A stretch of 64,000 nt of DNA. Source: Microbacterium sp. EYE_78 (GTDB taxonomy: Bacteria > Actinomycetota > Actinomycetes > Actinomycetales > Microbacteriaceae). The translations under genes were made by a program, and so were the position numbers. Under the pieces are notes generated by a model. That model worked only from the letters and a program-made list of their open reading frames with translations. It was not told the DNA's origin and made no database searches. How positions within the stretch are numbered: the first letter of the stretch is position 1; each line of letters begins with the position of its first letter. The stretch is taken from positions 124,001 through 188,000 of the forward strand of contig NZ_JAHXMY010000002.1 of NCBI RefSeq assembly GCF_023149035.1. The letters run 5' to 3'. Below are positions 33,389 to 43,516 of the stretch, one piece after another.

Positions 33389-34837
33389 TTAGCGCGTGCC
33401 GAGGTCCACGTGGCCGATGTTCGTCTCGTACTCGACGTCCTTCGTCTCCTTCGACAGCCACAGGGCGATGAAGGTGAGGACGGCGGAGCCCGACAGGTAG
33501 ACGCCGACGAGCCACGGCGACCCGCCCGCGGCCGCCCACAGCGCCGTCGCGACGATGGGGGCGAGGGCCGCGCCGAGGATCGACGACACGTTGTACGAGA
33601 TCGCCGAGCCGGTGTAGCGGACGTTCGTCGGGAAGAGCTCGGGCAGGAGCGCGCCCATCGGCCCGAAGGTCGCGCCCATCAGCATGAAGCCGAAGATCAG
33701 GAACGCCTGCACGAGTGCGCCGCTGAACTTGGGGTCGAGCTGGGGGAGGAGGAAGACGTTGAACAGCAGACCGAACACGGCGATGGCGCCGGTGATCCAC
33801 AGCAGGAGGCGGCGCCGGCCGATCGCGTCGGCGACGGGGCCCGACAGCAACGTGAAGATGCCGAAGAAGACGACGCCGACGATCTGCATGATGACGAAGT
33901 CGGTGTACCCGAATCCGAGACCCGGCACGTAAGCCGCGGCGTCGAAGGGTGTGCCGGCGGCCTCGGCGGCGGCTGCGGCGCCCTCGGTGGTGGCCTTCGT
34001 GCCGTACGCGAGGGTAAAGCTCGTCATGAGGTAGAAGAGCACGTAGGTCGCCAGCATGATGAAGGTGCCGAGGATGAGCTGCTTCCAGTGGCGACGGACG
34101 ACCTCGCCGAGCGGGAACTTGCGGATGGCGCCGGTCTTCTCCGCCTTCGAGAATGTCTCCGACTCGACGAGCTTGAGTCGGACGTACAGACCGACGATGA
34201 CCATGACCGCCGAGAAGAGGAAGGGCACGCGCCAGCCCCAGGCGAGGAACTCCTCACTGCGCTGCGCGGGACCGTCCGGGTGCGGCAGCAGGAAGTAGAT
34301 CACCAGGAACACCGTGTTCGCGATGATGAACCCGATGGGCGCACCCAGCTGCGGGAACGTGCCGTACCAGGCGCGCTTGCCCTTCGGCGCGTTCTCGGTC
34401 GCGACGAGCGCGGCGCCCGACCATTCGCCGCCGAGGGCGAAGCCCTGTGCGAGGCGGAGGAGCAGCAGGAGGATCGGCGCCACGATGCCGACCTGGTCGA
34501 AGGTGGGCAGCAGGCCGATGAGGAAGGTGGCGACACCCATCGTGAGCAGCGAGCCCACGAGGGTCGCCTTGCGGCCGAACTTGTCGCCGAAGTGGCCGAA
34601 GATGACGGCGCCGACGGGGCGGGCGACCATCGCCGCGCCGAAGATGCTGAACGAGAGCAGGAGGTTGGTCGTCTCGTTGCCGGCGGGGAAGAAGAGGATG
34701 GGGAAGACGAGGACGGCGGCGGTCGCGTAGACGTAGAAGTCGTAGAACTCGATCGTCGTGCCGATGAGGCTCGCGGTGATGACGCGTGAGCGGGGATTGG
34801 CGGGCGCGGCGGTTGCCGCGGGTGCTGCGGATGACAT
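33389..34837 (-). CDS. MHS-family major facilitator transporter
   Basis: A 482-residue symporter with 12 predicted helices. TTIEFYDFYVYATAAVLVFP in TM1, FGHFGDKFGRK in the loop and RLAQGFALGGEWSG are family hallmarks. It is related to, but clearly distinct from, the transporter at 12185, with a longer Ala-rich loop in the middle (TTEGAAAAAEAAG). Substrates in the family are organic acids, osmolytes and aromatic acids, and nothing here selects one. It stands alone, with a 174-nt gap upstream. Confidence 0.88.
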   Translation of the reverse strand: MSSAAPAATAAPANPRSRVITASLIGTTIEFYDFYVYATAAVLVFPILFFPAGNETTNLLLSFSIFGAAMVARPVGAVIFGHFGDKFGRKATLVGSLLTMGVATFLIGLLPTFDQVGIVAPILLLLLRLAQGFALGGEWSGAALVATENAPKGKRAWYGTFPQLGAPIGFIIANTVFLVIYFLLPHPDGPAQRSEEFLAWGWRVPFLFSAVMVIVGLYVRLKLVESETFSKAEKTGAIRKFPLGEVVRRHWKQLILGTFIMLATYVLFYLMTSFTLAYGTKATTEGAAAAAEAAGTPFDAAAYVPGLGFGYTDFVIMQIVGVVFFGIFTLLSGPVADAIGRRRLLLWITGAIAVFGLLFNVFLLPQLDPKFSGALVQAFLIFGFMLMGATFGPMGALLPELFPTNVRYTGSAISYNVSSILGAALAPIVATALWAAAGGSPWLVGVYLSGSAVLTFIALWLSKETKDVEYETNIGHVDLGTR

Positions 34838-35011
34838 GCGGGGACCTTCGGAAGAAGAGGGGGAGGTCCTCGTGGGACGCGGCGGCGGCGTGACGTCCGG
34901 GCAGGGGTGTCGCGGGGACGTCAGTGCACTGGGTGACCGGGCGCCGACGGTGTCGTCTGCGCCAAACCTCCAGCCTACTCCGCAGGCTGCACCGGACGTC
35001 CCCGCGAGGTG

Positions 35012-35365
35012 TCAGCGCCAGATGACGGCGAGCCCGGCGTTCAGCAGGGTGAGGATGCCGATGGGCCAGAAGATGCCGGCGGGCACCCCGCCTCCGCTCT
35101 TGCGGGCCCGCGCCGCGCCTGCCCCGAGCAGGCCGCCGATGATGACGAGGACGACCAGCTTGATGCCGATCTTGGCGTAGTTCAGGTCGTGGTCCAGGCC
35201 CCACGGCGCCGACAGGGCGAGCCCGGCGACGAGCGCGACACCGAGGCCCCAGTGCATGATGCGCGTGATGCGCCGCTGCCCGACGGCTTCGACGACCCAC
35301 GCGCCGAAGATCGTCGCGAAGCCGACGAGGTGGACGAGGACGACGACACTGCGCAGGATCTCCAT
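35012..35365 (-). CDS. Small four-helix membrane protein
   Basis: A 117-residue integral membrane protein with four predicted helices and short loops. A GAWVVEAVGQRR turn follows helix 1 and an Ala/Arg/Lys-rich loop precedes helix 4. No cysteine or histidine cluster suggests a cofactor. Similar proteins are annotated only as hypothetical or Fe-S-like membrane proteins in Microbacteriaceae. Promoter space is shared with neither side: the riboflavin operon ends 78 nt upstream on the same strand. Function unknown. Confidence 0.65.
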   Translation of the reverse strand: MEILRSVVVLVHLVGFATIFGAWVVEAVGQRRITRIMHWGLGVALVAGLALSAPWGLDHDLNYAKIGIKLVVLVIIGGLLGAGAARARKSGGGVPAGIFWPIGILTLLNAGLAVIWR

Positions 35366-35443
35366 GCCATCAGGCTACCTGAAGGTGCCGACTTCCCGCA
35401 GCGCGCCGCTCCCCGCAGCGCGCGCCGCGCCACGCGTCGGGGC

Positions 35444-35917
35444 TCAGCCGCGGAGTTCCCGGAGCACGAGCGCCGTACGGAGTGCGGCATCCGCTGCTTC
35501 CGCACCCTTGTCCTCCTTCGACCCGTCCAGGCCCGCGCGGTCGATGCCCTGCTGCTCGTCGTCGAGGGTGAGCACGCCGAAGCCGACGGGTTTGCCGGTG
35601 TCGAGCGCAACGCGCGTGAGCCCGTCGGTGGCGGCGGAGGAGACGAACTCGAAGTGGGGCGTCCCGCCGCGGATGATGACACCGAGCGCGACGACCGCGT
35701 CCGCGCCCGCCTCGAGGGCGGCCTTCGCGACGACCGGCAGCTCGAACGAGCCCGGCACACGGACCAGGCGCCACGACGCACCCGATGCGTCGAGGGTCCG
35801 CGAGGCGCCCGCGACGAGACCGTCGCTGATCCGATCGTGCCACTGGCCTGCGACGACGACGACGTGCAGCCCCCGTGCGTCGATCGGCTGGGTCTCGGGT
35901 GCTCCGTGTCCGCTCAT
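35444..35917 (-). CDS. ribH: 6,7-dimethyl-8-ribityllumazine synthase
   Basis: A 157-residue lumazine synthase. It condenses the RibA-derived diaminouracil with the butanone phosphate made by Rib[17 protein letters not shown] near residue 19, [15 protein letters not shown] near 53, and [18 protein letters not shown] with the catalytic His near 90 are conserved. It overlaps ribBA by 4 nt and is the last gene of the rib operon. Confidence 0.97.
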   Translation of the reverse strand: MSGHGAPETQPIDARGLHVVVVAGQWHDRISDGLVAGASRTLDASGASWRLVRVPGSFELPVVAKAALEAGADAVVALGVIIRGGTPHFEFVSSAATDGLTRVALDTGKPVGFGVLTLDDEQQGIDRAGLDGSKEDKGAEAADAALRTALVLRELRG

Positions 35918-37194
35918 GCGGTGTGCTCCTCGCTGTGCGCGAGCGCCTCGCGCAGATCGTCGGCGTCGATGATGTGACCCATGCGGTCAGCCTTCGTCGC
36001 CAGGTACTGGTGGTTGTTCGCGCCGACGCCGACGAGCAGGGGGACCTGGTCGACGATCGACAGGCCCAGGGCGCGCAGCTGCGCGACCTTGTCGGTGTTG
36101 TTCGTCAGCAGACGGATCTGACGGACGCCCAGGTCCTGCAGGATGCCGGCGGCCGCCGCGTAGTCACGCGCATCGGCGGGCAAGCCGAGGGCGAGGTTGG
36201 CGTCGACGGTGTCGAGTCCGCGCTCCTGCAGGCTGTACGCGCGCAGCTTGTTGATCAGCCCGATGCCGCGGCCCTCGTGCCCGCGCATGTAGATGACGAT
36301 GCCGCCGTCCTGCTCGATCGCGTCGAGTGCCGCCTCCAGCTGCGGCCCGCATTCGCACTTCAGCGACCCGAACGCTTCGCCGGTCAGGCATTCGGAGTGC
36401 ACGCGGACGAGCGGCGCCTCGTCGGTCAGCTCGCCCGAGACGACCGCGATGTGGTCGGTGCCGGTGATGCGGTCCTTGTATGCGAGGAACCGGAACTCGC
36501 CGTGCGAGGTCGGCACCTTCGCCTCGGCGCGCAGGCTCACGCGGCGCTTGGCGACGTGGTCGGTGTGGGCGTCCGTGCTGCTGCCGTCCATGCCGTCGAG
36601 GTGCGCGATGAGCTGCTCGATGGTGATGACCGGGATGCCGTCGCGCTCACCCATCTCGAGCAGGCCCGGCATGCGCATCATGCTGCCGTCGTCCGCGACG
36701 ACCTCGCCGATGATCCCGACGGGCTGCAGGCCCGCGAGCTGCATGAGCTCGACCGCGGCCTCGGTGTGGCCCGCACGCTCTCGCACGCCCCCGTCGACGG
36801 CGCGCAGCGGCAGCACGTGTCCGGGCCGGATGAGCGAGGACGGCACCGAGGCGGGGTCGGCGAGGACGTTGGCCGTCCGGGCGCGGTCGGCTGCGCTGAT
36901 GCCCGTGGTCACTCCCTCGGCGGCGTCGACGCTGACCGTGTAGGCGGTGCTCCGCGCGTCCTCGTTCACCTCGACCATGGGCGGCAGGTCGAGGCGGTCC
37001 GCCCAGTCGGCCGGCATCGGTGCGCAGAGGAAGCCGCTGGACCACCGGATGGTCCAGGCGAGCCACTCCGGCGAGGCGAGCTCGGCGGAGATGATGATGT
37101 CGCCCTCGTTCTCGCGGCTCTCGTCGTCGGCGACCAGGATCGGTCGCCCTTCCTTGAGGGCGGCGAGGGCATCGGGGATGGACGACAGGCTCAT
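35914..37194 (-). CDS. ribBA: Bifunctional 3,4-dihydroxy-2-butanone-4-phosphate synthase / GTP cyclohydrolase II
   Basis: A 426-residue fusion. The N-terminal DHBP synthase (1 to about 205) has [10 protein letters not shown] and [10 protein letters not shown]. The C-terminal GTP cyclohydrolase II (about 215-415) has the zinc motif [15 protein letters not shown], the catalytic stretch [12 protein letters not shown] and LLTNNTDKV. It therefore supplies both riboflavin precursors. ATG at 37194 overlaps the ribE stop by 4 nt. Confidence 0.97.
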   Translation of the reverse strand: MSLSSIPDALAALKEGRPILVADDESRENEGDIIISAELASPEWLAWTIRWSSGFLCAPMPADWADRLDLPPMVEVNEDARSTAYTVSVDAAEGVTTGISAADRARTANVLADPASVPSSLIRPGHVLPLRAVDGGVRERAGHTEAAVELMQLAGLQPVGIIGEVVADDGSMMRMPGLLEMGERDGIPVITIEQLIAHLDGMDGSSTDAHTDHVAKRRVSLRAEAKVPTSHGEFRFLAYKDRITGTDHIAVVSGELTDEAPLVRVHSECLTGEAFGSLKCECGPQLEAALDAIEQDGGIVIYMRGHEGRGIGLINKLRAYSLQERGLDTVDANLALGLPADARDYAAAAGILQDLGVRQIRLLTNNTDKVAQLRALGLSIVDQVPLLVGVGANNHQYLATKADRMGHIIDADDLREALAHSEEHTA

Positions 37195-37835
37195 CGGGAG
37201 CCTCCTTCTTCTGCGGGCGTGGTGCCGGGTGCGGTGAATCGGAGCAGGCGCTGCACGTGGCGCGCGAGGATGTCGGTCTCGAGGTTGACGCGGTCGCCGG
37301 CCGCGAGGGCGCCGAGGGTGGTCACCTCGAGGGTCTCGGGGATGAGGGAGATCTCGAACCAGTGGTCCGCGGCCTCGGGCTCCGAGACGGCGGAGACCGT
37401 GAGCGAGACGCCCTGCACGGTGATGGACCCCTTGTCGACGACGACGGGAGCGAGCTCGGACGGGAGCGAGATGCGCAGCACGCGCCACTGCTCGCCGGGT
37501 CGGACCTCGAGCACCGCGCCGGTGCCGTCGACGTGTCCCTGGACGATGTGCCCGCCCAGGCGGGCGTGGGCCGCGAGCGCGCGCTCGACGTTGACGGGTG
37601 AGCCGACCTCGAGCGCTCCGAGCGTCGACATGTCGAGGGTCTGCCGCATGACGTCGGCGGTGAAGCCGTCGGGGGTCTGATCCGTGACGGTGAGGCAGAC
37701 GCCGCTGATGGAGATCGAGTCGCCGCGAGCGGCATCCGACACGGCCAAGGGCGCGCGCACGCTCAGTCGGACGCCGTCGCCCGAGGGCGAGATGCCGGTG
37801 ATGACGCCCTGTTCTTCGATGATGCCGGTGAACAT
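37191..37835 (-). CDS. ribE: Riboflavin synthase, alpha subunit
   Basis: A 214-residue riboflavin synthase with two homologous lumazine-binding halves. It begins with the conserved MFTGIIEEQG, has SGVCLTV in the first half and QGVSLTV in the second, and GHIVQGHVDGTG near the centre. It dismutates 6,7-dimethyl-8-ribityllumazine to riboflavin. The ATG overlaps the ribD stop (TGATG), and its end overlaps ribBA. Confidence 0.97.
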   Translation of the reverse strand: MFTGIIEEQGVITGISPSGDGVRLSVRAPLAVSDAARGDSISISGVCLTVTDQTPDGFTADVMRQTLDMSTLGALEVGSPVNVERALAAHARLGGHIVQGHVDGTGAVLEVRPGEQWRVLRISLPSELAPVVVDKGSITVQGVSLTVSAVSEPEAADHWFEISLIPETLEVTTLGALAAGDRVNLETDILARHVQRLLRFTAPGTTPAEEGGSR

Positions 37836-38854
37836 CAGCCCTCCTTGGGGGTCGCGACGACGAGGATGTCGTCGCCGAGTCGGTCGATGCGCGAGATGTC
37901 GAGTCGCCGCTGCTGCGCGATGGTCGTGACGCCGATGTCGCCGACGGCCACGCGGTCCCCGCCGATGAGGGTCGGGGCCACGTACACGAGCAGTTCGTCG
38001 ACGAGGCCGGCGCGCAGGAACGAGCCCGCGAGCGTCGGACCGCCCTCGACGAAGACGCGGTGCGCGCCCAGCTGGCGCAGGCGGTCGAGCAGGTCGGGCA
38101 GGTCGTCGCCCTCGTCCTGCATGAAGGGTCGCGGATGCTGCCGCAACCGCGCTTCCTGCGGCACCGCGCGGGTCCCCACGACCACCGGGCGGGGCTGGGT
38201 GTCGAAGAGGGTGCCGTCCTCGCGCCGAGCGGTCAGCGCGGGGTCGTCTGTCAGCACCGTCCCGGTGCCGGCGACGATGGCGTCGGCGTCGGCGCGACGC
38301 AGGTGCACGTCGGCGCGGGCGGCGGCGCCGGTGATCCACTGGCTGGTCCCGTCGGATGCCGCGGCCCGCCCGTCGAGCGATTGCGCCCACTTGACCGTGA
38401 CGTGGGGGCGTCCGAGTCGCTGCACGGTCAGCCATGAGTGCAGCAGGTGCTCACCGTCGCCTTCCAGCACGCCGCCGACGACCTCCACTCCTGCCGCCCG
38501 CAGGCGATCGGCGCCGCCGGAGGAGTGGTCCCCGGGATCGGCGACCGCGTAGACCACGCGGGCCACACCGGCGTCGATGAGGGCCTCGGCGCACGGGCCG
38601 GTCCGCCCGGTGTGGTTGCAGGGCTCCAGGGTGACGACCGCTGTCGCGCCGCGCGCGGCATCCGCGCCCAGCTTCGAGAGCGCGTCGACCTCCGCGTGGG
38701 GGGTTCCTGCGCCGCGATGCCACCCCCGGGCGAGGACGTCCCCGGAGGGGGAGAGGATCGCGGCACCCACCTGCGGGTTGACGCCTCGCGGACCGTGCAG
38801 GGCGAGCGCGAACGCCTCGCGCAGCGCGCTCAGCTCCGTGGCGGTGGCACTCAT
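37835..38854 (-). CDS. ribD: Bifunctional diaminohydroxyphosphoribosylaminopyrimidine deaminase / reductase
   Basis: A 339-residue two-domain RibD. The deaminase part carries the zinc sites GTPHAEVDAL and TLEPCNHTGRTGPCAEAL. The reductase part starts near residue 145 (VTVKWAQSLDGRAA) and has the VEGGPTLAGSFL segment. It is the first gene of the operon, directly below the FMN riboswitch, so its expression should fall when FMN is plentiful. Confidence 0.96.
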   Translation of the reverse strand: MSATATELSALREAFALALHGPRGVNPQVGAAILSPSGDVLARGWHRGAGTPHAEVDALSKLGADAARGATAVVTLEPCNHTGRTGPCAEALIDAGVARVVYAVADPGDHSSGGADRLRAAGVEVVGGVLEGDGEHLLHSWLTVQRLGRPHVTVKWAQSLDGRAAASDGTSQWITGAAARADVHLRRADADAIVAGTGTVLTDDPALTARREDGTLFDTQPRPVVVGTRAVPQEARLRQHPRPFMQDEGDDLPDLLDRLRQLGAHRVFVEGGPTLAGSFLRAGLVDELLVYVAPTLIGGDRVAVGDIGVTTIAQQRRLDISRIDRLGDDILVVATPKEG

Positions 38855-38927
38855 CCGGATCCTTCGTTCGGGTCTCCGGGGTGCGGGCGCAGGTCGCGAA
38901 GGGTCGCGGCATCCGCCGACGACCTCT

Positions 38928-39067
38928 CGTGCTGCCTCCCATCCGGACTCGCGACTCGCGTCGCATCACCGTCGGTCCCGGAATCCCACCGGGTCAGCAG
39001 GACCAGAGGTCCCGCTCGCGGACTGTCACCGCCGGTTCGGATTCACACCGACCCCGGAGCACGTTTC
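38928..39067 (-). promoter_or_regulatory. FMN riboswitch (RFN element)
   Basis: On the minus strand the segment contains the conserved FMN aptamer pieces in order: GGGGTCGGTGTGAATCCG, AACCGGCGGTGACAGTCCGCGA and, at the 3' end, ATCCGGATGGGAGGCAGCACG. It sits 73 nt before the ribD ATG. The aptamer is bound by FMN in known examples and would shut off the rib operon at transcription or translation. No RibU gene is seen in the window. Confidence 0.96.
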
Positions 39068-39158
39068 TTGCTCTCGAAGTGTAGTCAACCCCGGTGGAGT
39101 CGATTCATTCCCATGAGTTCCGTATGACCGCAGGTGACGACCGCCGACTCGCCGCCGG

Positions 39159-40118
39159 TCATTCGGCGAGTGAGCGAGCCGTCGCCTCGTCGACGACGAG
39201 CTCCGTGACCAGACGTGCGGCGAGGGCACCGCGCAGACTGTCGCGTTTGTCGACGCCGGACACGACGCAGAGCCGTGCGGGGACACGGCGCAGGACGTCG
39301 AAGCGAGGACCAGTCGCTCGGTCGTTCAGCGTGATCCCGCGGGTCGATCCGTCGACGCGGTAGAACACCGTCGCCACGTCGCCGACCACCCCCTGTCGCT
39401 CCAGCTCGGCGAGCTCATCGGGCTCGAGGTATCCGCCGGCGTAGACATGGCTGGGAACGCGCGAGTCCGCCGACCCGACGCTGAAGACGACGAGGTCCAT
39501 GGCCGCCTGCATGTCGAGGATGCGGGTGGTGCTCCGCTCCCGCCACATCGCCTGCTTCGTCCGCGGATCGTCGAAGAACGCCGGCACGGGGAACTGCTGT
39601 GCACTGCCGCCGTACGCCACGGCGAACCGGCTGAGGATCTCACTGGCGTAGAGCAGCCCCGTCGTGTGCGTGTTGCCCGAGCCGTTCAGCTGCACGAACG
39701 TGGTGCCCCGGACCGCCTTCGGGACGAGTCGGCGACTCACGGCCGCCGTCGTCGAGCCCCAGGCGACACCGACGGTGCCGTCGGGTTCGACCAGGTCGCC
39801 GAGCAGGTGCGCCGCCGCCGTGGCCACGCGCTCGAGCCGCTCCACCTCGGTCGCGTCGTCGGGGACGGGGACGACGTGGGCGGTGATCCCGTAGCGCTCG
39901 GCGAGTGCCTGTTCGAGCAGCTGCGGAGCCGCGAAGGGCGAGCGGATGCGGATGTCGACGATGCCGCTCGCCCGTGCGCGGGAGAGCAGGCGCGACACGG
40001 TCGACCGGGAGGTGCCCAGCTCGCGCGCGATCGCCTCCATCGTGCGCTCCTGGACGTAGTACAGATGCGCCGCGGTGAGGGCGCGGCGCACGTCGTCGGC
40101 ATCGAGGGGTTCGTCCAC
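39159..40118 (-). CDS. SorC/DeoR-type sugar-binding transcriptional regulator
   Basis: A 319-residue regulator. The N-terminal helix-turn-helix is at about residues 20-55 (TMEAIARELGTSRSTVSRLLSRA). The C-terminal SorC effector domain has VGVAWGSTTAAVSRRL, QLNGSGNTHTTGL and VFSVGSADSR. It is divergent from glpD-glpK with a 113-nt region between the starts, so it probably senses glycerol phosphate, dihydroxyacetone phosphate or a related sugar phosphate. Use of a SorC rather than a GlpR/DeoR protein for glycerol genes is the main oddity. Confidence 0.87.
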   Translation of the reverse strand: MDEPLDADDVRRALTAAHLYYVQERTMEAIARELGTSRSTVSRLLSRARASGIVDIRIRSPFAAPQLLEQALAERYGITAHVVPVPDDATEVERLERVATAAAHLLGDLVEPDGTVGVAWGSTTAAVSRRLVPKAVRGTTFVQLNGSGNTHTTGLLYASEILSRFAVAYGGSAQQFPVPAFFDDPRTKQAMWRERSTTRILDMQAAMDLVVFSVGSADSRVPSHVYAGGYLEPDELAELERQGVVGDVATVFYRVDGSTRGITLNDRATGPRFDVLRRVPARLCVVSGVDKRDSLRGALAARLVTELVVDEATARSLAE

Positions 40119-40127
40119 GCATCACAG

Positions 40128-40154
40128 TGTGCACGTTTGTGCAAGCGGACTGCA
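40128..40154. promoter_or_regulatory. Candidate operator for the SorC-type regulator
   Basis: TGTGCA occurs at 40128-40133 and 40138-40143, exactly one helical turn apart. A related ACTGCA follows at 40149-40154. The cluster lies just upstream of the regulator start and about 80 nt before glpD. Phased half-sites fit oligomeric SorC-family regulators. Confidence 0.4.
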
Positions 40155-40231
40155 ATCCCGTCCACGCGGTGCGATCATTGTCGCGAACGAGGGACGACCG
40201 GGCCGCGACCCGGCAGGCGAGGGAGTATCAC

Positions 40232-41929
40232 GTGGAGACGGGAATCCGACGGACGACTGCGGCGCTGCGCGAGCGGCCGCGGGCCGACGTGCTCATCATC
40301 GGCGGCGGGATCAACGGCGTCGCCGCCTTCCGCGACCTGGCGCTGCAGGGGGTGGACGTCGCGCTGGTCGAGCGGGGCGACTTCCTCTCCGGAGCCTCGG
40401 CCGCGTCCAGCCACATGATCCACGGCGGCATCCGCTACCTCGAGAACGGCGAGTTCCGCCTGGTCCACGAGTCGGTCACCGAGCGCAACGACCTGCTGAC
40501 CACGGCGGCCCACTACGTCACGCCGCTCCGGACGACCGTGCCCATCTTCTCGACCTTCTCGGGACTGTTCTCCGCACCGCTGCGGATGCTGCTGCACCGC
40601 AAGACCGCCTCCACTGAGCGCGGGGCCTTCCTCATCAAGGTCGGCCTCATCATCTACGACTCGTTCTCCCGGGGCGGGGGTCGCGTGCCCCGCCACACCT
40701 TCCACGGTCGGCGCCGCTCGCTGGCGGCCCAGCCCGACCTGAACCCCGGCGTGAAGTACACGGCGACCTACTGGGATGCCTCCCTCCGCGAGCCCGAGCG
40801 GCTCGGCCTCGACCTGGTCCGCGACGGCGCCGCGCTCGGGGGCGACCGCGCCCGGGCCGCGAACTACACGTCGGCCGTCGGTGTCGGCGACGGGTCCGTG
40901 ACCCTCCGCGACCAGGTGACCGGGGAGGAGTTCGCCTTCGAGGCATCCGTCGTCCTCAACGCCTCCGGGCCGTGGACAGACCTCACCAACGCCGCGCTCG
41001 GGGATCGCACCGCCTACATGGGCGGCACGAAGGGCTCGCACATCGTCCTCGACCACCCCGAGCTGCTGCAGGCCACCGGTGGTCGGGAGATGTTCTTCGA
41101 GCACTCCGACGGACGCATCGTCCTCATCTACCCGCTGAACGGGCGCGTCCTCGTCGGGACGACCGATCTCGAGCACGACATGAACGAGCCGGCCGTCTGC
41201 ACCGAGGAGGAGGTCGACTACTTCTTCGACCTCATCTCGCACGTGTTCCCCACGATCCCCGTCGACCGATCGCAGATCGTCTTCCGCTTCTCCGGCGTCC
41301 GGCCGCTGCCCGGGCACGGCGACGTCGCCGCCGGCTTCGTCTCGCGCGACTACCGCATCGAGGAGGCGTCCCTGCCCGGGGCCGGACGCGTCCCCGTGCT
41401 CAGCCTCGTCGGCGGCAAGTGGACCACCTTCCGCGCGGTCGCCGCCCGCCTCACCGACGAGGTGCTCGCCCGTCTCGGTCGCGGACGGGTCCGCTCGACG
41501 AAGGGTCTGCCCATCGGGGGAGCGGTCGGCTTCCCCCGCACCCAGCCCGAACGCGAGGAATGGGTGCACCAGCACCTGTCGGACTTCGGCGTCGAGCGCG
41601 GCACCCGGATGCTGCACCGCTACGGCACGCACGCGCTGGCCGTCGCGGCATCCGTCCGGAACGACGACGAGGACGCGCCGCTGACGAGCCTGCCGCGGTT
41701 CACCACGGGGGAGCTGCGCCACATCGCACGGTCGGAGCACGTGGTCCACCTCGACGACATCCTGCTGCGTCGCACGAACATCGGGTTCCGCGGCGAAGCG
41801 ACGGCCGAGGTGGTCGAGGAGATCGCGGACGCGATCGCCGACGTCCTCGGATGGGATGCCTCCGCGCGGCGCGCGGAGGTGGCGCGGGGGCTCCTGGCGA
41901 CCCACGCGGCCGATCCCGTTACGGTCTGA
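40232..41929 (+). CDS. glpD: Glycerol-3-phosphate dehydrogenase, FAD-dependent
   Basis: A 565-residue flavoprotein that oxidises glycerol-3-phosphate to dihydroxyacetone phosphate and feeds electrons to quinone. The FAD fingerprint [13 protein letters not shown] is near residue 20, [15 protein letters not shown] is typical of GlpD, and [19 protein letters not shown] lies near residue 395. GTG at 40232 is preferred because GAGGGAG precedes it. The 53-nt gap to glpK suggests one operon. It is probably controlled by the divergent SorC-type protein. Confidence 0.95.
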   Translation: METGIRRTTAALRERPRADVLIIGGGINGVAAFRDLALQGVDVALVERGDFLSGASAASSHMIHGGIRYLENGEFRLVHESVTERNDLLTTAAHYVTPLRTTVPIFSTFSGLFSAPLRMLLHRKTASTERGAFLIKVGLIIYDSFSRGGGRVPRHTFHGRRRSLAAQPDLNPGVKYTATYWDASLREPERLGLDLVRDGAALGGDRARAANYTSAVGVGDGSVTLRDQVTGEEFAFEASVVLNASGPWTDLTNAALGDRTAYMGGTKGSHIVLDHPELLQATGGREMFFEHSDGRIVLIYPLNGRVLVGTTDLEHDMNEPAVCTEEEVDYFFDLISHVFPTIPVDRSQIVFRFSGVRPLPGHGDVAAGFVSRDYRIEEASLPGAGRVPVLSLVGGKWTTFRAVAARLTDEVLARLGRGRVRSTKGLPIGGAVGFPRTQPEREEWVHQHLSDFGVERGTRMLHRYGTHALAVAASVRNDDEDAPLTSLPRFTTGELRHIARSEHVVHLDDILLRRTNIGFRGEATAEVVEEIADAIADVLGWDASARRAEVARGLLATHAADPVTV

Positions 41930-41982
41930 AGCAGGCTTCCCGTCGCCCGAGCGGCGACGCGCACTCGAAGAGGAGACGAGAC

Positions 41983-43515
41983 GTGACCGATCACGTGATC
42001 GCCATCGACCAGGGCACGACCTCGACGCGCGCCATCGTCTTCGACGGCGAGGGCGCGCTCGTCGCGACCGCGCAGCGCGAGCACGAGCAGATCTTCCCCC
42101 GTGCGGGTCGCGTCGAGCACGACCCCGTGGAGATCTGGACCAACACCGAGTGGGTGCTCGCGCACGCACTCAGCCAGATCGGCCTCTCGGCGTCGGACGT
42201 CGCCGCGATCGGCGTGACGAACCAGCGCGAGACGGCGATCGTCTGGGACCGCCGGACCGGTCGGCCGATCCACAACGCCCTCGTCTGGCAGGACACCCGC
42301 ACGCAGCCCGCGATCGACCGGCTCATCGACGCGCACGGCGTCGACGCATTCGCCGACGTCACCGGGCTGCCGCTCGCGTCGTACTTCTCGGCGTCGAAGA
42401 TCGCCTGGATCCTCGACAACGTCGACGGCGCGCGCGAGGCCGCCCGCTCGGGCGACCTGTTGTTCGGCACGCCCGACACCTGGGTGGTCTGGAACCTCAC
42501 GGGCGGCAGCGACGGCGGCATCCACATCACGGACGTCACCAATGCCAGCCGCACCCTCCTCATGGACCTGCGGACCCTGGACTGGTCGGATGAGATGCTC
42601 TCGGTGTGGGACATCCCGCGCGAGATGCTTCCCGAGATCCGCTCCTCCTCCGAGGTGTACGGCGAGGTCGTGCAGCCGCGGGTGGCCCGCGGCATCCGGA
42701 TCGCCGGCATCCTCGGCGACCAGCAGGCGGCGACCTTCGGGCAGGCGGCCTTCGATGCCGGCCAGTCGAAGAACACCTACGGGACCGGCAACTTCCTCCT
42801 CGTCGGCACCGGCACCGAGCTGGTGCGATCGGATGCCGGCCTCATCACGACGGTCGCCTACCAGCTCGGCGACGACGCGCCGCGGTACGCGCTCGAGGGG
42901 TCGATCGCCGTCACCGGCTCGCTCATCCAGTGGCTGCGCGACAATCTCAGCATCATCTCCGAGTCGGCCGAGGTCGAGCGGCTCGCCCGCAGCGTCGAGG
43001 ACAACGGCGGCGCGTACTTCGTCCCCGCCTTCTCCGGCCTGTTCGCGCCGTACTGGCGGCCCGACGCGCGGGGAGCCCTCGTCGGCCTCACCCGCTACGT
43101 GACCAAGGCGCACATCGCCCGTGCGGCGCTCGAAGCCACTGCCTTCCAGACGCGCGACGTCATCGCCGCAGTCGTCTCCGACACCGGCCGGGAGCTCGAG
43201 GAGCTGCGCGTGGACGGCGGGATGACGCGCAACGACACGCTCATGCAGTTCCAGGCCGACATCCTCGGCATCCCCGTCATCCGTCCGAAGGTCGTCGAGA
43301 CGACGGCGCTCGGCGCCGCATACGCCGCTGGGCTCGCCGTCGGCGTATGGCCGGACTGCGACGCGCTGCGGGGGTACTGGCAGGAGGACCGCCGGTTCGA
43401 GCCGCAGATGGACCCGGACGAGCGCGACCGCCGCTGCCGACTGTGGGAGAAGGCGGTGTCGAAGTCCATGGACTGGGTCGACGACGACGCCCGCGTGCTC
43501 GCCGGGACGGTCTGA
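41983..43515 (+). CDS. glpK: Glycerol kinase
   Basis: A 510-residue FGGY-family kinase that phosphorylates glycerol with [18 protein letters not shown] is the N-terminal phosphate loop, [13 protein letters not shown] and WQDTRT contact glycerol, and [12 protein letters not shown] and [19 protein letters not shown] complete the ATP fold. The GTG start has AGAGGAGACG upstream. No glycerol facilitator gene lies between glpD and glpK or elsewhere in the window. It ends one base from the convergent fpg-family gene. Confidence 0.96.
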   Translation: MTDHVIAIDQGTTSTRAIVFDGEGALVATAQREHEQIFPRAGRVEHDPVEIWTNTEWVLAHALSQIGLSASDVAAIGVTNQRETAIVWDRRTGRPIHNALVWQDTRTQPAIDRLIDAHGVDAFADVTGLPLASYFSASKIAWILDNVDGAREAARSGDLLFGTPDTWVVWNLTGGSDGGIHITDVTNASRTLLMDLRTLDWSDEMLSVWDIPREMLPEIRSSSEVYGEVVQPRVARGIRIAGILGDQQAATFGQAAFDAGQSKNTYGTGNFLLVGTGTELVRSDAGLITTVAYQLGDDAPRYALEGSIAVTGSLIQWLRDNLSIISESAEVERLARSVEDNGGAYFVPAFSGLFAPYWRPDARGALVGLTRYVTKAHIARAALEATAFQTRDVIAAVVSDTGRELEELRVDGGMTRNDTLMQFQADILGIPVIRPKVVETTALGAAYAAGLAVGVWPDCDALRGYWQEDRRFEPQMDPDERDRRCRLWEKAVSKSMDWVDDDARVLAGTV

Positions 43516-43516
43516 T

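Noticed and set aside
34914..35005. CGCGGGGACGTC and its distant inverse upstream of the second MHS gene
   Set aside because: The arms are about 80 nt apart and GC-rich, so I could not separate them from chance.
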